A stretch of 64,000 nucleotides of DNA from CAVTLG01 sp963735495 (GCA_963735495.1 CAVTLG010000014.1:310001-374000), one strand, 5' to 3'; shown: positions 27,544 to 37,112, numbered from the stretch's first letter. Numbers and translations: made by a program. Notes: generated from the sequence alone by a model not told the origin.

Positions 27544-28394
27544 CAGCGACTATCTTAGATGGCAAGGCTATGAGTATGCAGTTGCGCTCCGAGTTACGCG
27601 AAGAAGTACGCCGTTACGAGCAAGCGCACAGTCAAGTGCCTGGTCTGGTGATTGTGCGTGTTGAGGGTGATGCAGCCTCAGGTGTCTACAGCAAGGCTAT
27701 TTTGCGTATAGCCAGGGATCTTGGTGTGCAGGCGCATTTAGAGCAACTGCCGGAGCAAACCGGCGCGGCTGAACTGCGCACAACCTTGCAGCGATTGAAC
27801 CACGATGCCACCACGCATGGTATTATCGTGCAGATGCCATTACCTCCACATCTTGCGCAGAGCATCGTGGCTGACACAATTGCCGTCGAGAAAGACATCG
27901 ATGGTATCAGTCCAGGCAGTGCGGGCCAGCTTTTTCTCGGTAGCCCTGGTTTTATGCCCTCGACGGCTGCGGCGGTGATGGAGATCCTTGAGCGCAGCCA
28001 CACACCCATCGAGGGCAGGCATGTTGTCGTGCTCGGACGCAGTAACGTTGTAGGTAAGCCGCTCGCCATGCTTTTACTGCAAAAGAACGCCACCGTCACG
28101 CTCTGTCACTCGCGTACGCGTGACCTGCCTGCATTTACGCGCCAGGCAGATATCCTCATTGCTGCGGTTGGGCGTCCCAGGATGGTCACTGCCGAGTACG
28201 TGCGTCCCGGCGCGACCGTCATCGACGTGGGCATCAACGCGTTACCCGAGGGTGGCATCGTGGGTGACGTTGATTTTGCCTCTGTGCAAGCGGTAGCGGG
28301 TGCGCTAACCCCCACGCCTGGGGGTGTTGGTCCGTTGACCAACGTCCTGCTACTCAAACAATGTGTGCAAGCGGCATGGCAGCAATCCGCGTGA
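27540..28394 (+). CDS. folD: Methylenetetrahydrofolate dehydrogenase / methenyltetrahydrofolate cyclohydrolase
   Basis: Bifunctional cytosolic enzyme interconverting 5,10-methylene-, methenyl- and 10-formyl-THF. The 284 residues show the active-site region GVYSKAILR, IVQMPLPPHL, DIDGISP, the NADP motif VVVLGRSNVVGKPLAMLLL and the C-terminal TPTPGGVGPLTNVLLLKQ. It starts with GTG overlapping the preceding gene. Confidence 0.96.
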   Translation: MTATILDGKAMSMQLRSELREEVRRYEQAHSQVPGLVIVRVEGDAASGVYSKAILRIARDLGVQAHLEQLPEQTGAAELRTTLQRLNHDATTHGIIVQMPLPPHLAQSIVADTIAVEKDIDGISPGSAGQLFLGSPGFMPSTAAAVMEILERSHTPIEGRHVVVLGRSNVVGKPLAMLLLQKNATVTLCHSRTRDLPAFTRQADILIAAVGRPRMVTAEYVRPGATVIDVGINALPEGGIVGDVDFASVQAVAGALTPTPGGVGPLTNVLLLKQCVQAAWQQSA

Positions 28395-28405
28395 CGCGTT
28401 GCGCC

Positions 28406-28506
28406 CTATCTCTTTTGCAACACAGTTGCCAGGCGGGCTTTGATTTCCCTTGTTCTGGGGTGATCGGGCCCAAGCACGCGCCCGCTGATCTGCAACGCGC
28501 GCAGGT
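28406..28506 (-). pseudogene. C-terminal remnant of a tetratricopeptide-repeat protein
   Basis: The minus strand encodes RALQISGRVLGPDHPRTREI and ends LATVLQKR-stop at 28406. This is the classical last TPR_12-type helix pair (xGPDHPxT) of NB-ARC or kinesin-light-chain-like TPR proteins. Nothing upstream continues it: at 28507 the homology changes abruptly to a truncated GntR gene on the other strand. Confidence 0.65.
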
Positions 28507-29100
28507 ATGGTGCGCGAGGCGATCAAGTTGCTGACGGCCAGTGGGTATGTACGCACGCGACGTGGCAGCGGAATCTATGTGAGCGATGGCGGATACCCCT
28601 TTGCACCTACTGCGGGTAGTAGCGCCATACCGGCTAATCCTGAACATATGCTCGCGCTCTTTGAGTTTCGCAGCATGCAGGAAGCGCAAACAGTGCTGCT
28701 TGCGGTCGAACGCATTACCTTGCCAGAGTCACGGGCGCTGGAACAGTCTCTGACGCGCAATCAGCAGGCAGCGGAAATGGAGCAGGCGAACTCCTTTATC
28801 GAAAGCGACAATGCCATTCATCTCGGTATTGCCCGGGCTTCACACAATCCTTTCCTGGCCGAGACCGTAGCAACGGCTCTACGTTTTCAGCGCTGGACCG
28901 TTGAAATGGTCACTGGAGGCGTTCCCGGTTCGATGCGCGTTCTGGCGGAGCAGCATAGCGCAATTTTTAACGCAATAAAAGATGGACGCACGGAGGATGC
29001 AGTACAGGGGATGAAGGATCATATTGAGATGGCCTTGCAGACCTATCTCCAGGAAGTGCACAAACGCCTTCTGCCTGATGAGCAACCAGTGCTTGAATGA
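28507..29100 (+). pseudogene. GntR/FadR-family regulator lacking most of its DNA-binding domain
   Basis: The frame begins inside the winged helix (MVREAIKLLTASGYVRTRRG, then SGIYV), so about 40 residues including the first HTH helices are missing; an in-frame TGA lies just upstream. The FCD effector domain is intact (FEFRSMQEAQTVLLAVERIT, FIESDNAIHLGIARASHNPF, EQHSAIFNAIKDG). Without the HTH it should not bind DNA as its relatives do. A dominant-negative or ligand-sensing role is possible, but decay by deletion is simpler. Confidence 0.65.
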
Positions 29101-29742
29101 TACATTATGCCCCTGACTGAGAGCAAGCAAGCCAGAAGCGCGGGCGGCATCGCTTGCTCCGTGTTCTGGCTCGGAGGTATTCCCTCCATTTATTTTGCAA
29201 CGCCCATATTTAGGGGTGTACACAGATTGCGTAGACAGTGACTGCAAATCCACTAGTACTGCCGTTGACCGCACCCACTGTCCATGCTGTTGGTTGTGTA
29301 CCACTGAACGCAGCAGGCTCACTTGTGACTACACCAGCACCGAGAAAAACGCTATTGGAACTGATCGAGTTACCATTAAAGCCTCCACCTACAAGGACAT
29401 CTCCAGTGTTACAGGTAGCATTTGCAGAATGGAGAGCATTATCATTAGCTACGGTAAGGTTGGTTGTATTCGTATATGTCGCGGTTGGTCCCGCTGGACC
29501 AGTAGCGCCTTGAGGGCCGGTAGCGCCCTGAGGGCCGGTGGCCCCAGTAGCGCCTTGAGGGCCGGTGGCTCCCTGAGGGCCGGTAGCGCCTTGAGGGCCG
29601 GTGGCCCCAGTAGCGCCTTGAGGGCCGGTGGCCCCAGTAGTGCCTTGAGGGCCAGTGGTGCCCTGAGGGCCGGTGGCCCCGGTAGTGCCTTGAGGACCTG
29701 CTGGTCCCTGAGGGCCGGTAGCGCCTTGAGGGCCGGTGGCCC

Positions 29743-31096
29743 CTCTCTCCCCGACAGAAATTGTGTTCTAGGAAGAAAGGGGTATGAAAAAGCGGTAGAA
29801 GAGGGAAAAACGAAGAGAAACCGCGAGCAACCCAAAAAGATCGTCGCATCTGGAAGAACAAAAAAACCAACCAGAAGGACGACCATGAATGCATTCGACG
29901 TATTATTAGACCAATGGAGCCAACAAGTCAAGGAGCTATTTTCCCATTTACACCCGTATCAACAAGAAGCATTAGCGTTCGCTGTTCAAGGCATTATCCA
30001 GTCAGGCAATGCGGTCATGCAGCGAGTAGCAGAAACAGTGTGGGAGCATTTGAGCAGCGAAACTAAAATGGTGAGTCATGAGCGACGATTGCAGAGATTT
30101 GTCGCAAATGATAGAATTGAAGTGGAAGCGTGTTGGAAGGAATTTCTTCAGAATATCCTCCCATTTTGGGAAAACAAGCGGGTGACGTTAATATTGGATA
30201 TGACCCCATATACCCAGGAAGCAACGATTGTGTATCTCGGGATACTCGTACAATCACGGGTATTACCAATAGCGTGGCAGATCATGCCACAGCAAGAGAA
30301 TTGGGATGAGAAACAATGGGATATTGTTCAGCGACTCTTTGATCAGGTTACATCCTATCTGAAATGTATGGACTGCACATTGTTAGCCGATCGCGGACTC
30401 ACTTGCTTGAACTTGATCAAGTTGTGTCAGAAGCAGAAGTGGCATTACCTGCTCCGTCTCAAAAATGAAGCGTGGTTTCGACGAACCTTTCGTCATTTTT
30501 ATCGAAATTGGGAGCAAGGGAAGTATGTAGTAAAAAAAGAAGGAGATCAGTGGTATGGGAAGGTTTTACTGTGGCAAGAGCATCAACTGGAAACATGGCT
30601 GAGTGCGTGCTGGGAACCTGGATACGAAGAAGCCTGGTTTTTGATATCTGACCGGAAAGCATCGCGCCAACGAGTGAGAGAGTATGCAGTGCGTATGAGA
30701 GTGGAAGCAACCTTTCAAGATCAAAAGAGCCGAGGGTGTATGATCGAATGCAGCCGATTTACCAATCGAGATCATCTCAATCGCTGGCTTTTGGCTGTGT
30801 TTATCGCTCTTTGGTGGATAACCCATTTGGGAAGTAGCTGCATCCATCACGGGCATCGAGAGCAAGTTGATCGGAAAGATCGACGCGATAAAGGGCTGTT
30901 TCGCATTGGCCGCTTGTGGCTCACCGCGATTCTCAAGAAGGCCAATCGCGATTGGTGTCCCAAAAACCTGAGCCGCATCAAGGCGCAACTGGCCAATTGC
31001 TTGCCCTTTTCGCATCGAAACCAACGCCTGTATTTCTCTATTTACCGGACTTGATCTTTTTATGAATGTAGAACACAATTTCTGTCGGGGAGAGAG
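29743..31096. mobile_element. IS4-family insertion sequence, complete
   Basis: The 1354-bp element has perfect 27-bp terminal inverted repeats beginning CTCTCTCCCCGACAGAAA (29743-29769, 31070-31096) and an 11-bp target duplication GCCGGTGGCCC (29732-29742 and 31097-31107), as usual for IS4. It landed in a Gly-X-Y repeat; part of the apparent duplication could reflect the repeat itself. Confidence 0.92.
29885..31054 (+). CDS. IS4-family transposase
   Basis: A 389-residue DDE transposase starting at the ATG encoding MNAFDVLLDQWSQQVKELF. Catalytic positions: LILDMTPYTQEATIVYLG (first Asp), CTLLADRGLTCLNLIKL (second Asp) and VEATFQDQKSRGCMIE (the E-x6-K region of the IS4 YREK-type signature). 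The frame is open far upstream through the collagen repeat, but that part is not transposase. Confidence 0.92.
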   Translation: MNAFDVLLDQWSQQVKELFSHLHPYQQEALAFAVQGIIQSGNAVMQRVAETVWEHLSSETKMVSHERRLQRFVANDRIEVEACWKEFLQNILPFWENKRVTLILDMTPYTQEATIVYLGILVQSRVLPIAWQIMPQQENWDEKQWDIVQRLFDQVTSYLKCMDCTLLADRGLTCLNLIKLCQKQKWHYLLRLKNEAWFRRTFRHFYRNWEQGKYVVKKEGDQWYGKVLLWQEHQLETWLSACWEPGYEEAWFLISDRKASRQRVREYAVRMRVEATFQDQKSRGCMIECSRFTNRDHLNRWLLAVFIALWWITHLGSSCIHHGHREQVDRKDRRDKGLFRIGRLWLTAILKKANRDWCPKNLSRIKAQLANCLPFSHRNQRLYFSIYRT

Positions 31097-31733
31097 GCCG
31101 GTGGCCCCGGTAGTGCCTTGAGGACCTGCTGGTCCCTGAGGGCCAGTGGCCCCGGTAGTGCCTTGAGGACCTGCTGGTCCCTGAGGACCGGTGGCCCCAG
31201 TAGCCCCGCGAGGTCCCTGAGGGCCAGTGGCGCCTTGATGCCCAGTAGCCCCGTGATGTCCCGTATTTCTTTTTGGCCTTCGTGGCCCTCGTAAGGTGAT
31301 AATTGTTGGTCGATGCTGTGAACATCTGTGCTTAAAAGTAGTGCAGTGCGTCAGACGGGGATGAGAGGGAAACGTATGTGCTGACGCGCTTGTTGCTAGA
31401 AAAATCATGCTTGCTAGCGTACAAATTGCGAATAGAGCGATGACTCTTTTTGCCATTTTCTCTCTTTTCTCCATGATGGTTTGAAACCGCTTCACGACAT
31501 CCTTCCTCTATTGTGAGTAATCGTTGCGACAAATCCTGTCAGGTAAGAGGTTCAGTAGGCGCAAAACCCTTATTCGCGCGGCGGGATACCTCATTTTTAT
31601 CGCAAGCGATATCGTATGCATGAGTAATGCATGCTGTGAGTTGGTGTCGTGGTTTGTCTCGTGGAATAGAGTGTCTGTAAGCAAACGTCGTAATAGTAAT
31701 GTTCGGAATGAGATTATTTTGGAGTAGTGTAAA

Positions 31734-32006
31734 TCATACCGACTCATAGTGTGTAATATTAGTTATTCCAAAAGATAGAGCCAATAAGTCTTCTGAAGCC
31801 TTGCTGGACATGTCATAAGTCCATACTAAGAAATGGGAGGTTTTGAACGGATGATGACGCAGACAAAAAGTTACCTCTATATGGTGCCCAACAAGCTTAC
31901 GTTTTGCATAGAACTTTTCTTCTCCAGTTATGAATTGCTCTGGTGAAGCCACGAACTCGAGACCATTCAAAAATGGGTGCCGCTTATGCAGCGCCAGAGG
32001 TGCCAC
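31734..32006 (-). CDS. Hypothetical small frame
   Basis: A 90-codon frame (GTG 32006) reading GLEFVASPEQFITGEEKFYA and ending TNITHYESV. The composition is protein-like, but I recognise no family and see no ribosome site. It overlaps the degenerate tail of the IS1-type gene and may be a remnant. The bases between 31496 and 31733 hold the upstream region of the collagen-like gene and nothing else I can support. Confidence 0.25.
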   Translation of the reverse strand: MAPLALHKRHPFLNGLEFVASPEQFITGEEKFYAKRKLVGHHIEVTFCLRHHPFKTSHFLVWTYDMSSKASEDLLALSFGITNITHYESV

Positions 32007-32452
32007 TTGATCCGTTCGAGAAGCTTCTCCAATTCCTCAAGCGTGGGCATGCTTGGGAAGAGTTCTTCCTCTTCGATTCGTTGGTGGTTTTTCTTCTTGT
32101 CTGCCTCTTGCGCCGCCAGAGAACAGGACGCATTTGCTCATTCTGCTCTATGCGCATCGTGAGTGCTGATCCACGCACTCACCGTCTGATGATGCACGTT
32201 AAGCTGGCGAGCGATGTGACGGTAACTCATCCCTTGTTCCGCAAGTGCCAGGGCCTGTGCTTTTCGCGCCTGATCGGGTTCCCGGATACTTCGCTGAGGG
32301 GTGAAGTACAATTGGCACGCACGACAGCGGAAACGCTGACTCCCCGATCGATTTTTCCCGCTTTTGAGGATCTCCGAAATACCAGATCGCGGGCACTCAC
32401 TGACGATTGACCATGGGTGGCGTGAAGTGGCAGCGACCGCGCTTGCCTTCAT
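31967..32452 (-). pseudogene. IS1 InsA-like zinc-ribbon/HTH protein with an in-frame stop
   Basis: From ATG 32452 the frame gives a degenerate InsA-type zinc ribbon (ECPRSGIS ... GSQRFRCRACQLYFTP; the first CxxC has lost its second Cys) and an HTH (LALAEQGMSYRHIARQLNVH, HQTVSAWI). It stops at TGA 32140-32138. The same frame then continues for 56 codons (MPTLEELEKLLERIKWHLWR) to 31967, suggesting a nonsense mutation. No inverted repeats frame it, and no catalytic InsB partner is seen. Confidence 0.5.
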
Positions 32453-32621
32453 CGCGTAACAGCTGAAGATCAGCCAGTAGTCTGTCCTTGCGTGCTCACA
32501 CAAGTGGCCTAATACGAGACAAAGTTGTTTGTTCTTTCCTACTTTTATTGTATCACCTCCTGTCTACTCGCACACCGCCTTTTCGGACGATTTTTTTTGG
32601 CGTTCTTTCCCCTATACTCAG

Positions 32622-32732
32622 GCAGATGCGCGAGACGCGCGTCTTGCGCATCTGCGGTGAAAGCTCTCCTTTGAGCAAAGCGACCTCTTGTGTGTGTGCT
32701 GAAATCGGCACATGCTTCATCAGGCATGTGCC
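32622..32732 (+). promoter_or_regulatory. Structured leader upstream of rph
   Basis: Two strong hairpins lie 150-260 bp before rph. GCAGATGCGC (32622) pairs with GCGCATCTGC (ending 32655) around the perfect palindrome AGACGCGCGTCT, and GGCACATGC (32707) pairs with GCATGTGCC (ending 32732). Neither has a T run, so attenuation is not proven. TATACT at 32614 could be a -10 box. The region 32504-32881 contains no gene. Confidence 0.45.
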
Positions 32733-32881
32733 AGACCCTCGTCGTGTGCGAAAGGGGGCCGAACCAGCCGTCACCGCTTCATGGGGCTGTATCAGGCGAG
32801 TACAATACTTCGGTAAATCGTTTGAGCCCGCAGGATGTCATCAACAGTATCAAAGAAGGAATTGCCGAAGGAGGGAAACAG

Positions 32882-35494
32882 ATGAGTTCCTATGTGCTTG
32901 GTTTTCAGGACATTGATAAAACAAAACGCATGCTTGTTGGGGGGAAAGGCACGAATCTGGGGGAACTATCCAAGATGGAAGGAATATGCGTACCAGATGG
33001 TTTTTGTATTTCTACTGAAGCCTTTAAAAGAATCATGGGGGAAACGTCGTCGATTCAGGAATTACTTGATCAGTTAGCGCTTCTCAAGGTAGAAGACCGG
33101 GAGAAAATCGGTGAACTGAGCGGTGAGATTCGCAGGGTCATCGAAGGGATAGCCATCCCTGCTGACATGCAGGAAGAGGTCACCCGCCACCTCTCCCTGT
33201 CTGGTGAGAACAATGCCTATGCAGTACGATCCAGCGCAACTGCAGAGGATTTACCGACTGCTTCCTTTGCAGGCCAGCAGGATACGTATTTGAACATTAT
33301 CGGAAAGGAAGCCATCCTCAAGCATATCAGCAAGTGCTGGGCGTCGCTCTTTACCGAGAGGGCAGTCATGTACCGGCTTCAAAACGGCTTCGACCACCGT
33401 AAAGTCTCCCTGGCCGTGGTTGTTCAAAGGATGGTCTTCCCGCAGGCGGCAGGCATTTTATTTACTGCCGATCCCGTCACTTCTCATAGGAAAGTGTTAT
33501 CCATTGATGCCAGCTTCGGACTTGGTGAGGCTTTGGTCTCCGGCCTGGTGAATGCGGATAGCTATAAAGTGCGTAACGGCAAGGTTATCGATAAGAAGAT
33601 ATCCACCAAGAAATTGGCTATATATGCTTTAAAAGATGGCGGTACGAAAGAACAGGAGATTGAGCCAGAGAGGAAGAATAGGCAAGCGCTGACGGATGAG
33701 CAGATTTTGCAGCTTGAGCGCATAGGTAGAAAGATCGAAGCACATTTCGGTTGCCCCCAGGACATCGAATGGTGTTTGGTTGATGATACATTTTCTATTG
33801 TCCAGAGCCGACCCATCACTACTTTATACCCCATTCCCGATGCCAATGACCAGGAAAATCACGTGTATGTATCTGTCGGTCATCAACAAATGATGACTGA
33901 CGCCATGAAACCATTGGGAATCTCTTTCTGGCAGCTAACGGCTGCACGCCCCATGTTTACATCTGGGGGAAGGTTGTTTGTTGATATTACACAGGATCTG
34001 GCTTCACCAGCCAGAAGAGCAATTGTAGTAGATGTGCTGGGAAAAGATCCGCTCATAAAAGACGCACTCATGACTATCTTAGGGCGGGGAGATTTTATCA
34101 AATCTCTACCGGATGATAAGCAGGAACAGCTTCCCGGGAAAAGCAATCAAGGTTCGTCGCTTGCGGATTATAAAACACTAAACGAATACGATCCGGCAAT
34201 CGTTTCTGATTTGATCAAGCGTAGTGAAACATCGATAGAAGAACTAAAACAAAACATCCAAACGAAATCAGGAGCGGATCTGATTGATTTTATTTTGGAA
34301 GACATTCAGCAATTAAAGAAGAGCTTATTTGGTCCGCAAGGTTTTGGTGTGATTATGACTGCTATGAATGCTTCCTCATGGATCAATGAAAAAATGAAGG
34401 AGTGGTTAGTTGAAAAAAACGTGGCAGACACGCTTTCTCAATCTGCACCCAACAATATCACTTCGGAAATGGGTTTGGCGCTGTTGGATGTTGCAGATGT
34501 GATTCGCCCTTATCCAGAAGTAATTGAGTACTTGCAGCATGCAAAAGATGACAACTTTCTGGATGAGCTGGTTCAGTTTGATGGTGGACAGGAATGCCGG
34601 GACGCCATCCAGGCTTATCTCAACACATACGGAATGCGCTGTGCCGGGGAAATCGATATAACGAGAACTCGTTGGAGCGAAAAACCAACTACACTTGTCC
34701 CCCTGATTCTTGGGAACATCAAAAACTTTGAACCAGGTGAAAGCAAGCGGAGATTTGAGCAAGGGCGACAGGAAGCATTGAAAAAAGAACAAGAGTTATT
34801 AGATCGATTGAGGCAACTACCGGATGGTGAACAAAAAGCCAAAGAGACAAAACGAATGATCAGTCTCATGCGGAGTTTCATCGGGTATCGTGAATATCCA
34901 AAATACGGCATGGTTCATCGCTACTTCGTTTATAAGCAGGCTTTACTGAAAGAAGCCGAACAACTCGTACAAGCCAACGTTCTTCATGAAAAAGAAGATA
35001 TCTACGCTCTCACTTTTCAAGAACTTCGCGAAGTCGTACGCACACAGAAACTGGATGACCAGATCATCAGCAAACGAAAAGACGAGTACACGTGCTATGA
35101 AAAACTCACTCCCCCACGTGTTCTCACGTCTGATGGTGAAATCATTGCAGGTGAGTACAAACGAGAACATCTCCCAGCCGAAGCTCTTGTCGGTCTCCCT
35201 GTTTCTTCCGGAGTGATAGAGGGACGAGCACGTGTCATCTTACACATGGAAGATGCTGATCTAGAAGAGGGAGATATATTAGTCACCTCCTTTACTGACC
35301 CGAGCTGGACACCCTTGTTTGTCTCCATAAAAGGCCTCGTCACCGAAGTTGGTGGGCTGATGACCCATGGAGCAGTTATCGCACGTGAATATGGCTTACC
35401 AGCAGTTGTCGGAGTGGAACGTGCTACCAAACTGATAAAAGATGGGCAACGAATTCGCGTGAATGGAACAGAAGGCTATGTAGAAATCTTCTAA
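32882..35494 (+). CDS. rph: Rifampicin phosphotransferase (rifamycin-inactivating)
   Basis: An 870-residue enzyme that transfers phosphate from ATP to rifampicin via a phosphohistidine. Order as in the family: ATP-grasp domain (MLVGGKGTNLGELSKMEG, YAVRSSATAEDLPTASFAGQ, DIEWCLVDDTFSIVQSRPIT), rifampicin-binding domain (GMRCAGEIDITRTRWSEKPT, SFIGYREYPKYGMVHRYFVY), and a C-terminal swivelling domain with catalytic His829 in GGLMTHGAVIAREYGLPAVV. Length matches known Rph (about 867). AAGGAGGG lies eight bases before ATG 32882. Base composition is visibly more AT-rich than flanking core genes and IS remnants lie upstream, consistent with acquisition. Distinguished from PEP synthase by these Rph-specific motifs. 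Confidence 0.93.
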   Translation: MSSYVLGFQDIDKTKRMLVGGKGTNLGELSKMEGICVPDGFCISTEAFKRIMGETSSIQELLDQLALLKVEDREKIGELSGEIRRVIEGIAIPADMQEEVTRHLSLSGENNAYAVRSSATAEDLPTASFAGQQDTYLNIIGKEAILKHISKCWASLFTERAVMYRLQNGFDHRKVSLAVVVQRMVFPQAAGILFTADPVTSHRKVLSIDASFGLGEALVSGLVNADSYKVRNGKVIDKKISTKKLAIYALKDGGTKEQEIEPERKNRQALTDEQILQLERIGRKIEAHFGCPQDIEWCLVDDTFSIVQSRPITTLYPIPDANDQENHVYVSVGHQQMMTDAMKPLGISFWQLTAARPMFTSGGRLFVDITQDLASPARRAIVVDVLGKDPLIKDALMTILGRGDFIKSLPDDKQEQLPGKSNQGSSLADYKTLNEYDPAIVSDLIKRSETSIEELKQNIQTKSGADLIDFILEDIQQLKKSLFGPQGFGVIMTAMNASSWINEKMKEWLVEKNVADTLSQSAPNNITSEMGLALLDVADVIRPYPEVIEYLQHAKDDNFLDELVQFDGGQECRDAIQAYLNTYGMRCAGEIDITRTRWSEKPTTLVPLILGNIKNFEPGESKRRFEQGRQEALKKEQELLDRLRQLPDGEQKAKETKRMISLMRSFIGYREYPKYGMVHRYFVYKQALLKEAEQLVQANVLHEKEDIYALTFQELREVVRTQKLDDQIISKRKDEYTCYEKLTPPRVLTSDGEIIAGEYKREHLPAEALVGLPVSSGVIEGRARVILHMEDADLEEGDILVTSFTDPSWTPLFVSIKGLVTEVGGLMTHGAVIAREYGLPAVVGVERATKLIKDGQRIRVNGTEGYVEIF

Positions 35495-35805
35495 TGGGGC
35501 AGATGTTGTTTTCTCGCCTTTGGAACTAAATAAAAGCTGAAAGCGTAGAATGCGCGGGTGAAGCCAATGACGCCCGCGCATTCTACGCCGTATCGGCACA
35601 GGAAAGGCCGATGCTTAGAGCATATCTGCCAACAAATCTATGCTGATAGCATAGAAAAAGGATTGGAAAACATGCTGAAAGCAAAGTACAATCGGAGCGA
35701 GGGACGGGAAAATTGATAGATTCCCTCAATAAAGAAGAGGGCGGCGTGCTAGCAGGGAACAAATAATCCTTCCTCGAGCACGTTCAGCTCGCGAGGAAGA
35801 GCTTT
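35495..35805 (+). terminator. Intergenic region with a 16-bp hairpin after rph
   Basis: GCGTAGAATGCGCGGG (35543-35558) pairs perfectly with CCCGCGCATTCTACGC (35573-35588). The stem is very stable but no T run follows, so it may stabilise the rph transcript end or act as a weak terminator. No gene seen in the remainder. Confidence 0.55.
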
Positions 35806-37068
35806 ATGTCTGATTTCTTTGTCCATGCACCTCTCTGGCATTTGAAAGGCGATTTCTGGAAATTTTGGAGCGGGCAGACCATTTCTACGCTTGGCAGCTC
35901 GGTGACGAGCTTCGCATTGCCCTTGCTCGTCTTCAAACTGACCAACTCGCCTCTTAATCTTGCACTGACCGTCGTTGTGAGTGTCCTGCCCTATCTCCTC
36001 TTTGGATTAGTCATTGGTGCCTGGGTGGATCGCACCAATCGCAAGCATATCATGATTTGGACTGATTGTGTCCGTGCGTTGGTGGTTGCCTTGATTCCTC
36101 TGCTGGCTGTCTTGGGTCTCTTGTCAGTCTGGTGGATTTATGCGGTCTCGTTCGTCAATGTAACGCTAACCATTGGTTTCACTGCCGCCAACTTTGCCGC
36201 TCTTCCCAGTCTTGTTGAACCGGATGATCTGGTCGCGGCGAATGGGTCTCTTCAGGCCAGCTTCTCCATGGCCAGCATCATCGGACCGCTCGTGGCAGGA
36301 CTCTTGCTCGTGCGTGTTCCACTGTCCCTCTTACTCTTGATTGATGCCGCCTCGTTTCTCGTCTCCGCTGCCTCGCTCCTGCTCGTCAAGAGGAGCTTTA
36401 ACGCCAGCGCAAGCGAGCAGAAAGGAGAGGCAGGAATTGGCAATGCGATTCTTGAAGGGCTGCACTACGTGCTGCGCTCCCCGATCGTGTTCTGGCTCAC
36501 GCTCCTACTGCTCCTTTTCAACTTCATCCTGCCAACGGCTGATGTCCAGATCGTGTGGTATGCGAAACACTGGCTGCGGGCGAGCGATGCGCAAATAGGG
36601 CTGCTGTATGCGAGCGACGGGATCGGTGTCGTGGTGTTTTCGTTGCTGACGAACCGCTTGCGCAAACGTTGGTCGTTTGGTGTCGTCGTGTTAGGATCGA
36701 TGATGGTACTTGGGCTACTCACCGCGCTGATGGCATTTACTCACTGGTATCCATTTGTTCTCATAATCTGGGCCTTGCGCGGCGGGGTAGATGTGCTTTT
36801 TCTGATCAGTACCTACAGCATGGCCCAACGTATCGTTCCCAATGCGTTGCTTGGGCGCGTCATCACCTTCATAAGAGTATTGACCTGGCCAACCGGAGCG
36901 CTAGGTGCGCTGCTCGGCGGCCTGGCAATTGCGCAGACTGGCAATGTGGGCCTGATCTACGGCTGTGTTGGTTTGCTGGTCTTTCTCGTTGCATTCGCCT
37001 TTTGGTTGACACCACTTGGTCACGCAGAGCGCTACATGCCAGAGGTGAAAGCGTCCCAAGGTGATTGA
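35806..37068 (+). CDS. MFS exporter, macrolide-efflux-like (DHA3 type)
   Basis: A 420-residue membrane protein with about 12 helices. The beginning FWKFWSGQTISTLGSSVTSF and the loop GAWVDRTNRKHIMIWTDCVR are typical of MefA/DHA3-type drug exporters, which use the proton gradient. GAGGAAGAG precedes the ATG. Its place after rph and before a hybrid repressor suggests an antibiotic-resistance patch, though the substrate is unknown. Confidence 0.88.
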   Translation: MSDFFVHAPLWHLKGDFWKFWSGQTISTLGSSVTSFALPLLVFKLTNSPLNLALTVVVSVLPYLLFGLVIGAWVDRTNRKHIMIWTDCVRALVVALIPLLAVLGLLSVWWIYAVSFVNVTLTIGFTAANFAALPSLVEPDDLVAANGSLQASFSMASIIGPLVAGLLLVRVPLSLLLLIDAASFLVSAASLLLVKRSFNASASEQKGEAGIGNAILEGLHYVLRSPIVFWLTLLLLLFNFILPTADVQIVWYAKHWLRASDAQIGLLYASDGIGVVVFSLLTNRLRKRWSFGVVVLGSMMVLGLLTALMAFTHWYPFVLIIWALRGGVDVLFLISTYSMAQRIVPNALLGRVITFIRVLTWPTGALGALLGGLAIAQTGNVGLIYGCVGLLVFLVAFAFWLTPLGHAERYMPEVKASQGD

Positions 37069-37112
37069 TTGAGCGAGCGCCAGAATGAGTAGTACTATTT
37101 TAGAAGCTATCC

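Larger units (their letters stand above)
29210..31495 (-). pseudogene. Collagen-like secreted protein gene split by an IS4-like element
   Basis: Joining 31495-31097 to 29731-29210 gives an open frame of 306 residues. A GTG start with GGAAGG upstream leads into a signal peptide (VIALFAICTLASMIFLATSA) and a basic stretch. About 40 Gly-X-Y triplets of the GATGPQGPAGPQGTTG type follow, then a beta-rich C-terminal domain (TNLTVANDNALHSANATCNT, GDVLVGGGFNGN, ending VTVYAICVHP). Such bacterial collagen-like proteins form surface or spore filaments. The insertion lies within the triplet region, leaving only the first 130 residues translatable. Confidence 0.85.

Noticed and set aside
29195..29884. Long plus-strand N-terminal extension of the IS4-like transposase
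   Set aside because: It is antisense to the Gly-X-Y repeat and the C-terminal domain of the collagen-like gene; the inverted repeat at 29743 shows the element begins inside it.
29500..31260. Short regular repeats that could suggest a CRISPR array
   Set aside because: The periodicity is 9 and 18 bp and encodes collagen triplets; there are no spacers.
32882..35494. Annotation as phosphoenolpyruvate synthase
   Set aside because: The domain order (ATP-grasp, rifampicin-binding, His domain) and motifs such as GEIDITRTRWSEKP fit rifampicin phosphotransferase; a PEP/pyruvate-binding barrel is missing.
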